From: Branchiostoma floridae
Taxonomy: Eukaryota; Chordata; Leptocardii; Amphioxiformes; Branchiostomatidae
Direction of reading: 5' to 3'
Length of the DNA stretch: 64,000 bases
Assembly (NCBI RefSeq): GCF_000003815.2
Contig: NC_049981.1
Coordinates: 26,301,670 to 26,365,669, forward strand
The position numbers and the translations under genes are program-made. The notes under the pieces were generated by a model that was not told the DNA's origin, ran no database searches, and worked only from the letters and a program-made list of their open reading frames with translations. Positions 47,101-59,050 of this stretch are shown piece by piece; positions within the stretch are counted from its first letter, which is position 1; the number at the start of each line of letters is the position of its first letter.

Positions 47101-50100
47101 GAAGCTGTCTGGTGTTCGAAAGATAAAAGGCAATTTTTGATGAGCCTTCTATATAAAACACACAATGATTTATCGGGCGGGTGCCGTTATTCATCTCTAT
47201 GGGGCTTTCTTATGAAATAACTCCACTTTGTATCTGTTGGACATAGTGATGGTTATCTTCACTTTTTCGCTCACTCTCATTTTTGCTGGTAACTCTCGGT
47301 CCGTGGTTCGGAATTAAGTTAAGATGGCGTGAGAATTCCAGCCGTCACGGCTTCTTGGGCCAAGTCCAAGATCAGAGAAGATTGCTGAAGAGCGACCCCG
47401 CCGTAACATCGGCCAGTTTCCCAGGGCGCGAGCCACATCAGGGGAATTATTCAACTCCGCGGTCTGCCCGGCCGAAACGATCCCCTAATTGACAGCAAAC
47501 TGTTGCAAAATCGAGAGGGCAACAACACGGTATATGTGCATGGCAAATGCATAACGCATTTTCTTAGCGGCATTTGCCTGTTTTATGTGCCAGTGTTTAT
47601 ACTTCGATGAACAAAGTGGAGTGCTTTTTGTATATTCTCAGCACACAACAGATCTAGAAATTTAGGAAGATACCGTGGAGGTGGACATTTTGACAGATTT
47701 GCTCAGCACCACAGTAGTTTTTCATGACTCAAGGCTTGATTAGAAAATGAACTTATCTTACGATTCCCGATGATTAGAGAAGCCTGCAACTGATGAGCAC
47801 ATAACATAAAAGCTGCATCTCAAGGGATGCCATTAAGACACATAGATCCTTTTTGCTTACTGTGTCTTCTTATGTCGTTACGCACATCGGAAGTGAGGAA
47901 TGACTGAAGCGTAACGAGAGCAAACTATTTCCTAATGCCTACAACCGTTACTAACTAGTTTTTGGCTGTATTATTCTCCACAAATAACACTTAAATCAAA
48001 AGATAAAAACTCAGGCAGGAATGAAAAGTTGGTTGTTAACATGCATTTGCTGCTGAATGTTTAATTTAACTTGTAGTGGCGTTCCATTTCTATTACCATA
48101 GCAAGTATCGTTCCTCGTTGAAATTAAATAGTCATAAAAATATTGTTACGTTCCTGTGTATGTATGTCTTAAAAGTAATGACCAACCATTCAAGTTACGA
48201 TGCAATATCTAAACATCCTTGTTATGGTGATAGCATTATATGTATTCGGGAAAGACATGGGCTATAACAATTGGGAAACGTCTACGCTCATTTTGGTCCC
48301 ACATTCTTTTTAATTTCATAGCTTGAGAGCAACAACCTCTTTTATTACTGACGTCAGCGTGCGCGCTGCGGAAAAACAGAACAGATGAACCATCGTGTAT
48401 GTTAGTTCCAACCTATTGGAAATGCTAAATTATTCTTGAAAATATTTTTAAAAAGCTGTATTTGCTAGATAGCGGTTACGTGAGTATCTAGGGAAATACT
48501 CCGCACGTCTAGATTTACTGTCCTTGATTTATATCTATTTTGTTGCTTGCATTGAATCCACAAAATATGCTGGCGAATAAGTTTGTGAAGTCTGGTAATA
48601 CCCAAATGGCATTTATCACCAACGTGCCTTATTAGTGTATTATGAACTGAATCCTGTGTTGGTCCCTTAAACCTGGATTATTATATACAGCTTATTACTC
48701 AACTATATCTAGATTTATCTCTCATGACTGCTTGGAACGCTCAATCCTAATCTTTTTTTTTATTGCGACGTGAATAACATATTCAGCATATCACTTGATG
48801 AAATATTCAACTCAACTCAGATAACTATCGTTAACCTTGAGCTGCTTATTATAGAATTATTTCAAAACTAGTTGAGAGAGCTAGCCAAAGGGCACAGCAG
48901 CAAAAATACAAAGTACATCTATAGATGTATAATAGAAGCAGCAGTAGCTGAGTGTTCATGAAATGCGAATAAATACACCCAGAACAAGGAGACAGAGTAG
49001 TATCCGTATTAGCGCACCAGTGGGAGGTGATTTTTTCCATGCACTGCTGGCCCGAAATTCCTAGGAAACGGTGGTGATCAACTGATTCAAGAGTTTTTCT
49101 TGGTTTTTGACTGTTAAAAACTGAATCAAAAGCCAACGTATGTTATAAAGACTCAATGATGACATTTTAAGCACCAATCTGGACATATACAATATATCAT
49201 TTTACTTTTACGTTAAATCCACATATTGGGTGCCACTGATACTGGTTTAACAGGCGAGTCAGATATGATATAGGCGAGTTTCTGTATCTAAGTGCCTTCG
49301 GAATGCTGAGATTGTGTCCATTTCTGGTGCTTCTACACTTCGGTAACCAGAGTTCAAGAGAGATCTGACAAACTTTAGGCACAATCACCCACGCCTTTCA
49401 GCCAGAGTTAAGGCCCAGGTGTGCAATAAGTGCGATGATCCAACTGGTGAGGTTTCAACTACAATGCATTATACAATATAAATCAAATAACTGGATAAGA
49501 TCTCTACAGAAATGCATTTCCTCTTGTCCTCCGAGATACAGTCTGACTGCTATGACTCACGCAGTCGATTAACAAAGTTCTTCATTCACAACCAAGGAGA
49601 CAATTTACAATCGACATTCCAGTGACCGTCTGTGAACTCCTCGGGGCAACGGTTGTTCGATTTATGGTATAAATTGTAGACCCCAAATGTTTTTTTTGTG
49701 TGTGAAAATTCATTCAAAAATGATTAGCAGTATCTGTGCATGACAGTCATGGCTGGTAACGTCGGATCATGACATCCGTTCCTTAGGTGCACAACATGTT
49801 TTCACTCGAATTAAAGTTTAATGATCTATCAATGGTTGGTAGGTTCTATTTTGGGGGAGCGGCAACCACTGACAGGTCCTTAATGGCTTTGCAATGACAT
49901 CTTATACTGTACCTTGATGCACTGCTGGGCACCACATAGAAAATAGAAATGTTGAATATATCAGAGTACATCATCATAGGAAGAAAAGTGATGCAAGGAA
50001 ATAGATTTTGTTATGCATGTAGAATAAGAATTACTAAGACATATCTTCGTTGATGTTGTAATGGTATAACTTCGCTGATATCTAGTGAAAGTCCCAGCAA

Positions 50101-52385
50101 AGTGTCTGCTATAATTATTGCTATAATTGGGCCTATTATCATCAGTGACACTGACAAGTTTATATTCCTCATGCGTTTTGACAAACCAGCCATAGCTAAA
50201 CCAATACAGTCCTAAATTTTCACCATTACCAAGAAGCGAGAAGAAGCCGACCTTCTGTATTAGACAATATTTGTGATACTTTTATATTATGTATATATGT
50301 TTTGACTTGTTGTGATTTAGCTCGGTTGGGCAAAACTGTACAATAAAGATCTTCATTCATTCATTATCTCAAGACAAACACCGTTGCAGTAATGTTATTT
50401 CCAAGTACATAAAATGAGGAGGCAACCTGACCTCTGTAAAGGTCCCCGAGTAGTTCGGTTCGCGTGCGACGGCAACAATCATCCCATTTTGACCCATACA
50501 CAATGTTCACGCCGGCGTCATATTGAATCTTTTTTAGCATTGCCGTCAAATCTCAACATAAATCGTCCAACTTCATCAGCGGCGAGCCGACCGATATTTC
50601 TTTGATGATAGAATGTCTTTGAGTATTTTGACCATAAGATGGACGAAACTTCACTGACAAATACAGTTGGCTTTGAGTCAGACAACGGATTGGTATTGTT
50701 AAAACGTGCTATGTAGAACAATTGAAACCAGCAGCAGGTAACGCATATGAATAGCGACGTTGGAGGAAAATCAACAACAATAGCAGTGATGCAAAAGGAA
50801 TGTTCCCATAAACAGTCAAAAAGCAATCGACTTTGGTACTATTTACTACCTTAGTCACACGTTATCAACTCCTGGCATTCATAATCGCCATAAAGAAATA
50901 ATAACGTCATAAATATTCGTATTTCATACTTCTAGATATTGGATATCAATTGCTTAGACGTTGCCTCCTTTAATGTGTAAACGAGAGGCCAGGATATGAC
51001 CTGCAGCTTTTGAATTACAAATTCGAAAAGACGTGCTGTAAACTAATTTTCCTCCAGTCATCCTACCTAACTGTCCTTGCCACAATGGTATTCCACAGCA
51101 TTATATTTGTGGCTTATGTAGTCATAATTGAAGCCAGAAAAGTTAGGAGGTGATAAAAGTTATTTCAATTCCGTCAAAAATCCTCAGGTCGTGTTCTTTA
51201 CCAACCACACTGAAACAATGCCCTTTCAGTGCATCTTACTCATACAGCTACAAAGAAATCTATATGCGACCGTGAGTTCTGAACACACTTCATAAACTAA
51301 TCTTATTACACTTGCTGGTGGGATGGTCTTATGCACGCCTAAATGGTTTTTCAGGGATGCTAGGGATATGATATTGAATATTCCTGAAGAACCATTCAGG
51401 TGTATCTAAGACTAACCCGAGAACAAGTAAAATAAATTGGTAAAACCTTTATTCAGGTGACATGAAAATGACCCCTACTGGGGGAAGTTATCTCCTGAAT
51501 TTTGATTGTTCACACTGTATAATCATGATGAAAGGAAGAGTATGTCTACGTGCTGTTAACATTTTCAGGCTGATTATCATTCCGTGATGCATCTTCACGA
51601 AAAGTAAAAAAAAATGGCAATTCCATTTCACTGGCCATAACTTTCTTACGAACTGTCTGATGATATGCTGACAATGGGAATGCATGAACCTATTAAAGCC
51701 ATTATTTTATTTTGAGACGTCAGGTGATTCTATGATCATTCAAGTGACTACAGTGCCTTCGTTTCTGTGTTTCCTTGGTTAAATTGATATTTTGCAGGCA
51801 GACATCATCTTGCAACATTTACTACCATTGCCGCAAACTTGAGGAAAGTAATGTTGGCGCATCAAAAATTCATTCGACTCCAGGGATCGATGGGTCAAGA
51901 AGCCATTATTTATGCTGCTATAGCTATATCCATTCCTCGTAATCTATAATTCGCGCGAAAGACCGGGATATGATGGTACATAATCTTCATAAAATTTTCA
52001 TGGAGTCACAGTTATCAGGCTTTAGATATGATTACATCCCTGTGGTGTAACCACATGGGAATTTGTCATGGAATGACCGTCAATATCATATCATGGTAAA
52101 CAGGGGGATTTGCAATAAAGGTGTTGCAAGTAAAAACGATAAGGATTCGTAGCAGTTTGGGACAATTGAGATAGTACTTTCTGGATTGTTTAGAGCGTTT
52201 ATGATCCCTTTTATGATCCCTTTTAGATATGGAACTAGACGTCAAATTGGACAGTATTGAACAAATATTTCTGAGACTGTTTTAAAACTCCTACCAACAA
52301 TTACATGCAACTAAGTATGGAATCTGCCTGAATGATATAATTGTTATACTTTTATTGATATTTGTTCTGTCTTTCTCTCTTTCAG
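44145..52385. other. Region upstream of receptor B, no coding exon recognised
   Basis: May be intronic if the candidate first exon at 44.1 kb is real. Contains the possible LINE tail at 50.2-50.4 kb and a 13-bp direct repeat (TTTATGATCCCTT) near 52198-52224. Confidence 0.45.
50180..50375 (+). repeat. Possible 3' end of a non-LTR retrotransposon
   Basis: The sequence CAATAAAGATCTTCATTCAT followed by a short (ATTC)n run resembles the 3' tail of animal LINE elements. No reverse transcriptase frame is left upstream. Confidence 0.4.
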
Positions 52386-52586
52386 GATTGGGCAGATCCA
52401 AGCGAAGAACTTCAATGACGGTTGAAATACGTGTTGATGCGCTGATACAGCTTGTACATCGCATAGCACAGATTCCTGAACAGCGTTGTGGCACAACTAT
52501 TTGGCGCTAATGACTGATTAGATACCCCATCACCACCATTCGGACAAACTCTTAACTGAAAATTAGACCAATAACCCTGCTCGACA
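52386..52586 (+). promoter_or_regulatory. 5' leader of receptor B with a 31-codon upstream ORF
   Basis: The stretch between the acceptor at 52385 and the receptor B ATG contains an upstream frame from ATG at 52415 to TAA at 52510 (31 residues). It does not overlap the receptor frame. If this leader is transcribed as predicted, the upstream frame could lower translation of the receptor. Confidence 0.4.
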
Positions 52587-55073
52587 ATGAATTTCACAAA
52601 CATCACCAATGACACGTACCCGGACGTTCTGTTCAGCACGTTTAACTACGAGACTCCCATCACGGCTCTGCTCATCGTCAGCTTCGCGCTGGTGTTCCTA
52701 TTGTGTGTCATTGGAAACAGCATTGTGTGCTTTGTGATAATACGGACGCCAAAACTAAGGTTATCATCAAGATTTTGTTATTTTTTAATTTAAAATACCC
52801 TTTGTTAATCTTTTTCAAACCAAAAGCGTGACCTGCACCGCTTTATTCTTACATTCAAATTCCTCATAATCTCCCGTGTCATTGGTATTCATGGAATCCC
52901 TTGATGATGAAGATTTGTGAAATACCTTTCTCCTTAAAACCTCAAAACTGTCTTATTTGAGTTGATTCTTTAATCCTATGTACTCTGTTTCGTTGACAGT
53001 TTAGTGAGATAATGCAATATTTGTATTATAATTGATACATTATAGTAGATACTAGCCAAATTAGTTATTGTTTTCAAATTTTGATATAACAGAGTAAGAT
53101 ACAGACATGAACAACATAACTTTTAGTTTAATCTTCTGAGTTTATGGTGTCTGTTTCTATATACATCAAAATGATACAGGACTGTAACCAACTATTTCAT
53201 CTTGAACCTGGCCGTGAGTGACCTGCTCCTCGCAATCTTCTGCACACCATTCACACTCGTGTACCATGTTCTGACAGGTAGGTTCAACTGCCTGCACTTA
53301 TGCACAAGATAACTATTACCGCCAATTAATTTGATAGATTGTGTAAATGGTCAGACGCTTCATGTAGTATCCAGTGCTTCGTCGGTGATTGTCTGTCCAA
53401 CAGGTATTAAACCAACGAATATGAGTAGATATGTAAATGTGGGAACAAATTCAAGTTGATTTCGAAGCAAAATTAAGACAAATTTGAGACAAGGTTGGTG
53501 CTAACGGATCTATCATAATGATTGAACTAATTACTTTGGTTTTGAGAGAATGTAGAGATCCAATTCAACTTTAATCGAATAGTATTTTGTTGTTTTATCA
53601 TTTTGATCCCATAATATCCGAACATCATTCATTGTATGCACAAATCCAACCAGTACGTCCTTATCCTTAGATAAACACTGTAGAGTGGATTTTCAAGGAA
53701 ATGCTTATTCAGCTAGGCATGTTCAAAACGATGCAACTTTTGGTGTCCGTACACAGAATACCCGTTCGGTGAAGTGATGTGCAAGCTCACTCCATTTGTG
53801 CAAGGGATTTCCGTGGCAGCTTCTGTCTTCACTTTGCTTGCCATAGCATATGACAGGTATGAAGCGTTTAGACTGGATACCTTTTCACTCTCATTTGCTT
53901 GTTCGTGTATTAACATTTTATCAAATGGAGTTTTGAGACATCAACGTTAGTTTGAGACTGATTTATTATACATTAAAAGTTAACTGGCAAAGGTGAGACA
54001 AGATAATTCATCCACCAATATTTGCCTAGGAAGTTCCAGAATCGTGCAGTCGAGCAATTGTAAGGCCAAGTGTTGATGATTTATGATAAGCTTCTATAAA
54101 AGCCCATGGGTCTTTTCTATCAAACGGCAGAATCTGCCCATTGCAGTACACGTGTGCATTAGGAGGGAATGCGCAATATACTTTAGGCATAGACATAGAG
54201 ATGTTACAACTTGGGAAATAAATGTTGTGTTCAGACTGTATCGTATTAGATACGTTTACATCTTGAAGATTGAGCTTTTGAAACATAAAATGAAAACAAA
54301 AGAAGATACTTCCCCATTATTTCTTCTGCAGGTACAAGGCCATCGTCTTCCCAACAGAGACCCGGATGTCCATAAGGACCATGCAGAAGCTGCTGGTTGC
54401 CGTGTGGCTCCTTGCAGTCGTCATCATGATTCCTCAAGTATTCAACATGCATCTGCGAGATCTTGCATCTGCAACCTTCTGTGTGGAAATCTGGCCAGAC
54501 GTAATGTTTCACAAGATATACACAGTCTTGTTGATGTGTTTTGTCTATATCGGCCCCCTTGTCTGTGTGTCGTATCTGTATAGCCGCATAGTTTACCGCA
54601 TATGGTACAGACCGAACCCGAGTAACGACCACGCTGCGGCAACAGGCCCCAACCATCGGGTGCGCCAAGAAGAGTTTGTAGGAGCCGTTCCAAAGCGAAG
54701 AGTTCGTGTAATCAAAATGTTGATCTTAGTTGTTGTCCTATTCACATTGTCATGGCTACCGCTGTACACTCTCTGGATTTTGCATGATTTTGTTGACCTG
54801 CCAGAGAGCGTCCGGCGATTCATTGATATGAATATCTTCCCAGCTGCCCACTGGCTGGCCTATTCCAACAGCTGCGTGAACCCCCTGGTGTATGGATTCT
54901 ATAACTCTAACATTCGACAGAAAATATTGTCCATGTTTTCTTGCGACAACAAAAATGACTGTGTTTTGAGAATGAAAAAGGCACCTGCCGAAGCCCACCC
55001 TCTGCCTGAACAACAGTATCATAGAAGGGCGAGCGGCAGAAGGGTCAACATCGTCCAGGAAACAGCCCTTTAG
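52587..55073 (+). CDS. Receptor B: neuropeptide FF receptor-like GPCR (370 aa, 4 coding exons)
   Basis: Paralogue of receptor A. Exons: 52587-52759, 53180-53277, 53757-53856 and 54332-55073 (TAG), 1113 nt in frame; introns are only 420-479 bp. N-terminal sequons are NFT, NIT and NDT. Landmarks: N44 (1.50), D72 (2.50), C99 and C174 (disulfide), D123-R-Y, W149, P199, SWLP (W265, P267) and NPLVY (307-311). The C-terminal tail has two cysteines shortly after TM7 (SCDNKNDC), possible palmitoylation sites, and ends ETAL, a class I PDZ-ligand pattern (Thr at -2, Leu at 0). The acceptor before coding exon 1 is strong (pyrimidine tract ending at 52385), so the exon probably begins at 52386 and a non-coding first exon lies upstream. 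Family knowledge points to an amidated RFamide-type ligand; the exact ligand cannot be told from sequence. Confidence 0.94.
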
Positions 55074-58000
55074 GTACGACGATGATAGCATTTTTTCTCT
55101 TTTCTGACCAATGGATTTTGTGTTTAATGACACCATGGTGTCACCATATTATAGCTGGAGCGTCTAGTACTATACATTTGGCAAATGACTTAATTTCAAC
55201 TGTTAAATTCTAAAAATATCGAAAGCTTTCATCCAATTAACAGTGATTTGGCTGAAATGTATTAACCACTTTGTTTTGATTTATACCCGGTCAACAAATA
55301 TTTTGCATACAAATAGGAATATAAATAGATGATAATGCGAATAGATGATAATGCGAATTCTATCTTTAAAAAAACTGAAAGAGTCGACAGTAGATACGTG
55401 ACAAAAAAAGGGCTGTTTTGCGGACTTTCTGGCAAATTCGTGAAAAGATGAAAGGGCTTCGCCAATTTTTATTGGGACATTATGATATCATGGCAAATAT
55501 AACCTTGTACAAGGCATAACATCTCGCGGAAGAAACGAGAGAAAAAATCGCTTTACAATAAATCTCGCATTTCTGTATACCCAATTATCGCACCATAGTA
55601 TTGAGCAAACTTTGTCAGAGAAATATCAGATATCCCATTGCAATAGGAACGGACTTTCAACGTTCACATTATCTTTAGATTAGAACTGTGACGGCTGTTG
55701 ACTAATGCACTACCCCGTATCAAGGTACGATTTTGATATTGAGATGTGCTTTGCATGGTAATGTACAAGATGTTTTATGTTGTTTATCTAACCTTAGTAA
55801 TGAGAAGCGTTCTAGCTCTCTGTATAGCAATGACTACTTTTATGAAATTCTACATTGAAAGATAGCATACGCAGCTTTTAAGTAGGATGTATGTACATTG
55901 GTATATTTTACAGTAATCGATTGCACTCATATGCGCCGGCACGAAGCTATGCAGGGATGGATAGCATGTGTGTGTTTCGCCATGCCCTGGCATACCTGCA
56001 TGTACATAAGTGCGCTATAACTGAGGAACAATATCAATATTTGTACTTCGAACGCATGTACCTCATGAAGGCTTCATTAAGGCAATGGATGTTGAACGAG
56101 TTACTGCACAATGTAATGATGCACAGAGCGGCGTACACATTCATACAACCTATGTAACGGATCGATTTCGCTTAATGTTGAGCACTTAATTACATTCTTG
56201 TATGGGAAACCACGGTGATTATGTATTTGGGAATTATAGGCTGATTGTCTTCATGTACCTCTGGAGGCTCAATTGTATTTCTTTTAATATACCTCATATA
56301 ACGGTAATTAATGCCATCTTTAAATTACCTTTAAAAGTAATAATCCTAATGTGACGATTTATGTTGACATTTATCGCCCATTTTAGAAATGCCACAATTT
56401 GACAAAGTTCCATTGCTGTGTCATGGTGATGGCAAGTCATGTCGTCAACAAGCTAAAAGTTTTTTTAGAATACATGGTATTTCCAAATAGTAGCTTGAAT
56501 GATCTATAAAATCATAAAATATTTAATCTAATGCGAAATTCATAGTTTTCCCAACCGCTCTGCGTTCTATGTCACATATCATTGGTGTAAATTTGGCCAC
56601 TGCAATTGATAACAGGTACAGTTAAGAACATTGTTTTATAACTTTATCCATTGTCAAAAAAATAATCTACATCTGGTGCTAGATTCGAATATTCGTATGG
56701 AAACAGTATTTACGTTTTAAAAATGTATATAGATTTTTTGTTGTGTGGAATCCGGTCAAAGATCTGGTTCGAAGCCATACAGAAAGTCTAAGGTAAGATT
56801 ATCATGACGTTGGGACTATAAGCTAAGTGAGCATTATTCTTTACGGTTCACCATGTCCTCATTTCCTAGCCAGAGGGAAATAATCCCTGTCCTTCAAAAC
56901 GTATCGTTGAGCGAGGCGAATCATCTACCAAATAGTGCAAGAAATCAGTCAAGATCATGTACCAAACAGTAGTCCATTGAATCTAATACAGCTTCAGGTG
57001 ATAGATTTGAAGTTCATCTTCCACGGCACCTGCATAAAGGGAACCAAAGTTTCCATTTCTCATCCCTTACCTCAGGGCATACAGGTTCATCTCAACTAAA
57101 TCTGACAAGTATTCATTGTGACTCATTTCTAATCATGAATACTTCAACGCCTCATACACATTTGACCAGGGGTCGACAAATCAATAAACGCCTTGTAACG
57201 TAGGGGAACGGAGTTTTGTGTGGTTATCAATCAACTGTCAAGGTCTTTCTGTAATCTCTGCCAACAATCGTTACAAAATGGTACGTTCAAATCTTGTCTT
57301 GATAAAATAATCTCTTCATATCGTTCGGCCTAGCTGTTGGTAATAATCGGATTTTTGCAGGAATTCTTGCAATGACTCTTGTCACTACATTCCACTTCAG
57401 AAGCTACATTGTAGTGAAGCAGCCAACGATGTGCTAGCATAATCCAAAGATGCATGAATTTCCTTGTGAGCTTCACTCAGAGAAAGATTGATATGAAGTT
57501 CTCTCAGATGTAGCCAACACCTGCCATGCGAATGATTTTCAACATTCACACAGTGTACACATCGGTATGAAGGATATTGAGAAGACGTCTATGATCATTC
57601 TCTTTGTGGGTAATCTTTAGAAACCTACTAAAGCTGTGATGGACACTGTGGATTTGTTTGAGAATCCCAGACGTGTCGCATCCATCATCTTGGACGAATA
57701 TAGCTCGAAGTATGGACGAAGTAATGAAGCTACATGTCATCAGATGGCAAAGCAAGTTACCAGTCACCCATGTATGCTGTCTTTTATATTGACTAATCAA
57801 TATTGCTTCCTTTTGCGAAACGTAGGAATTAATCATTAACGAAAGGTGATAGATGACTAGTACCGCAAAAGAAGCTGTCATACCCAGGTTTGTGCGGACA
57901 CCTAAACCATGAAATAATTGGATGGAGGTCGGGAGAAGAAAGTTACTTGCTTCCAGGCTGTTTAGACGGAGTCAGAGATGTGGACACACAATTTATGTTA

Positions 58001-58899
58001 TATGACCATTGCAAAAGAAACATACAGGATTTTAATGAAAACCAAGCAGGACATGAACAGAATTGTGTGCAAGATCCCTTTAATTACTTCCTTTTTACCA
58101 TGCAATATATTTTGATCATTTTGAAATCTACGAAGCACTGTACACACTAACATATACATTGTACAATAGTCTAACCGTTTTGATTTAATCACATTAATTT
58201 GGCACGATTTTTGCCAAAGAGATATAAAGAGATATAAATGCATCAATTGAAAACATTTACAAGCTGCACTCGCCCTTGAAAGTTCCTGCTAAATCCCTTA
58301 CATCCACCACATAACAGTACAATGAGATACTGCAGTTCTAGCCGACAACGCTGGGTGAACTAATCATAGTCGTTCAACATGAGCGTTAACTTCATGAAAC
58401 TCATGTTACTTTTAGCTAAAATATTTGTTGTCTATAACAGCTTACTGTTACCTACATGTACATGTTTTTCAGATGTCACTTGGTCCTTAAGTAATTTTAT
58501 AATCAACATTGCATTGTGACAAGCTACAATCTATGTTGAAATATCTATCAAATATGTATATATAGAGAGAGAATTTGTGTGTGAGCCATTTTTGACGAAA
58601 AATGCCAAATCATCCGCACCACATAAGACTGTTGATTGGCAGAAAAATCCTTTGTCCCTGGAGGAGTGATGTTTCAAAAGTATTTTTCCATTCTGTATAC
58701 AAGAATGATACCAATGCCCGATAAGAATGTGTGAGCTATGTGCCAATAGAGATTCATATGATTCAAAGCAAGTTTGAATATTGTATACAAACGGCGTAGG
58801 TTTCGTTTCTATCACGATATTCTTTACAACTGCTATAGTTTTAAGGTTTTTTGATTTTAAAAAATTAGAATGCCTTCTCGGTATGATATGTCAATTGCG
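55074..58899. other. Intergenic between receptors B and C (tail to tail)
   Basis: Both genes end toward this 4-kb stretch, so it should hold their 3' UTRs. A 16-bp unit (ATAGATGATAATGCGA) is duplicated at 55325-55356. No further exon was recognised. Confidence 0.6.
55557..55562 (+). terminator. Candidate polyadenylation signal of receptor B
   Basis: First AATAAA noted downstream of the receptor B stop codon, 484 bp after it. This would give a 3' UTR of about 0.5 kb. No comparable AATAAA was seen close behind receptor A. Confidence 0.3.
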
Positions 58900-58931
58900 A
58901 GGTCCCCTAACTGTAAACAGTTAGGGGACCT
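58900..58931. other. Perfect 15-bp hairpin downstream of receptor C
   Basis: Arms AGGTCCCCTAACTGT and ACAGTTAGGGGACCT are separated by only AA. It lies about 120 bp beyond the receptor C stop codon, so it is probably in the 3' UTR. A second, weaker inverted pair (GTTAAGC/GCTTAAC) follows at about 58936-58962. Confidence 0.85.
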
Positions 58932-59050
58932 AACAGTTAAGCTTGACTATCATTTGCTTAACAGTGTCTCAGAAAGCCTTTACTAATGGCATATTACCCA
59001 CAAGACATTTCACTGAACCCGCGTCCTCAGAATCGTGAACCTCCGGATTT

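Noticed and set aside
17571-52385. Further receptor exons between A and B
   Set aside because: Segments such as [15 protein letters not shown] and NSCVNP were looked for and seen only in the three listed genes.
54083-54668. Open frames of 166 (+) and 140 (-) codons over receptor B exon 4
   Set aside because: They are other-frame shadows of the receptor exon.
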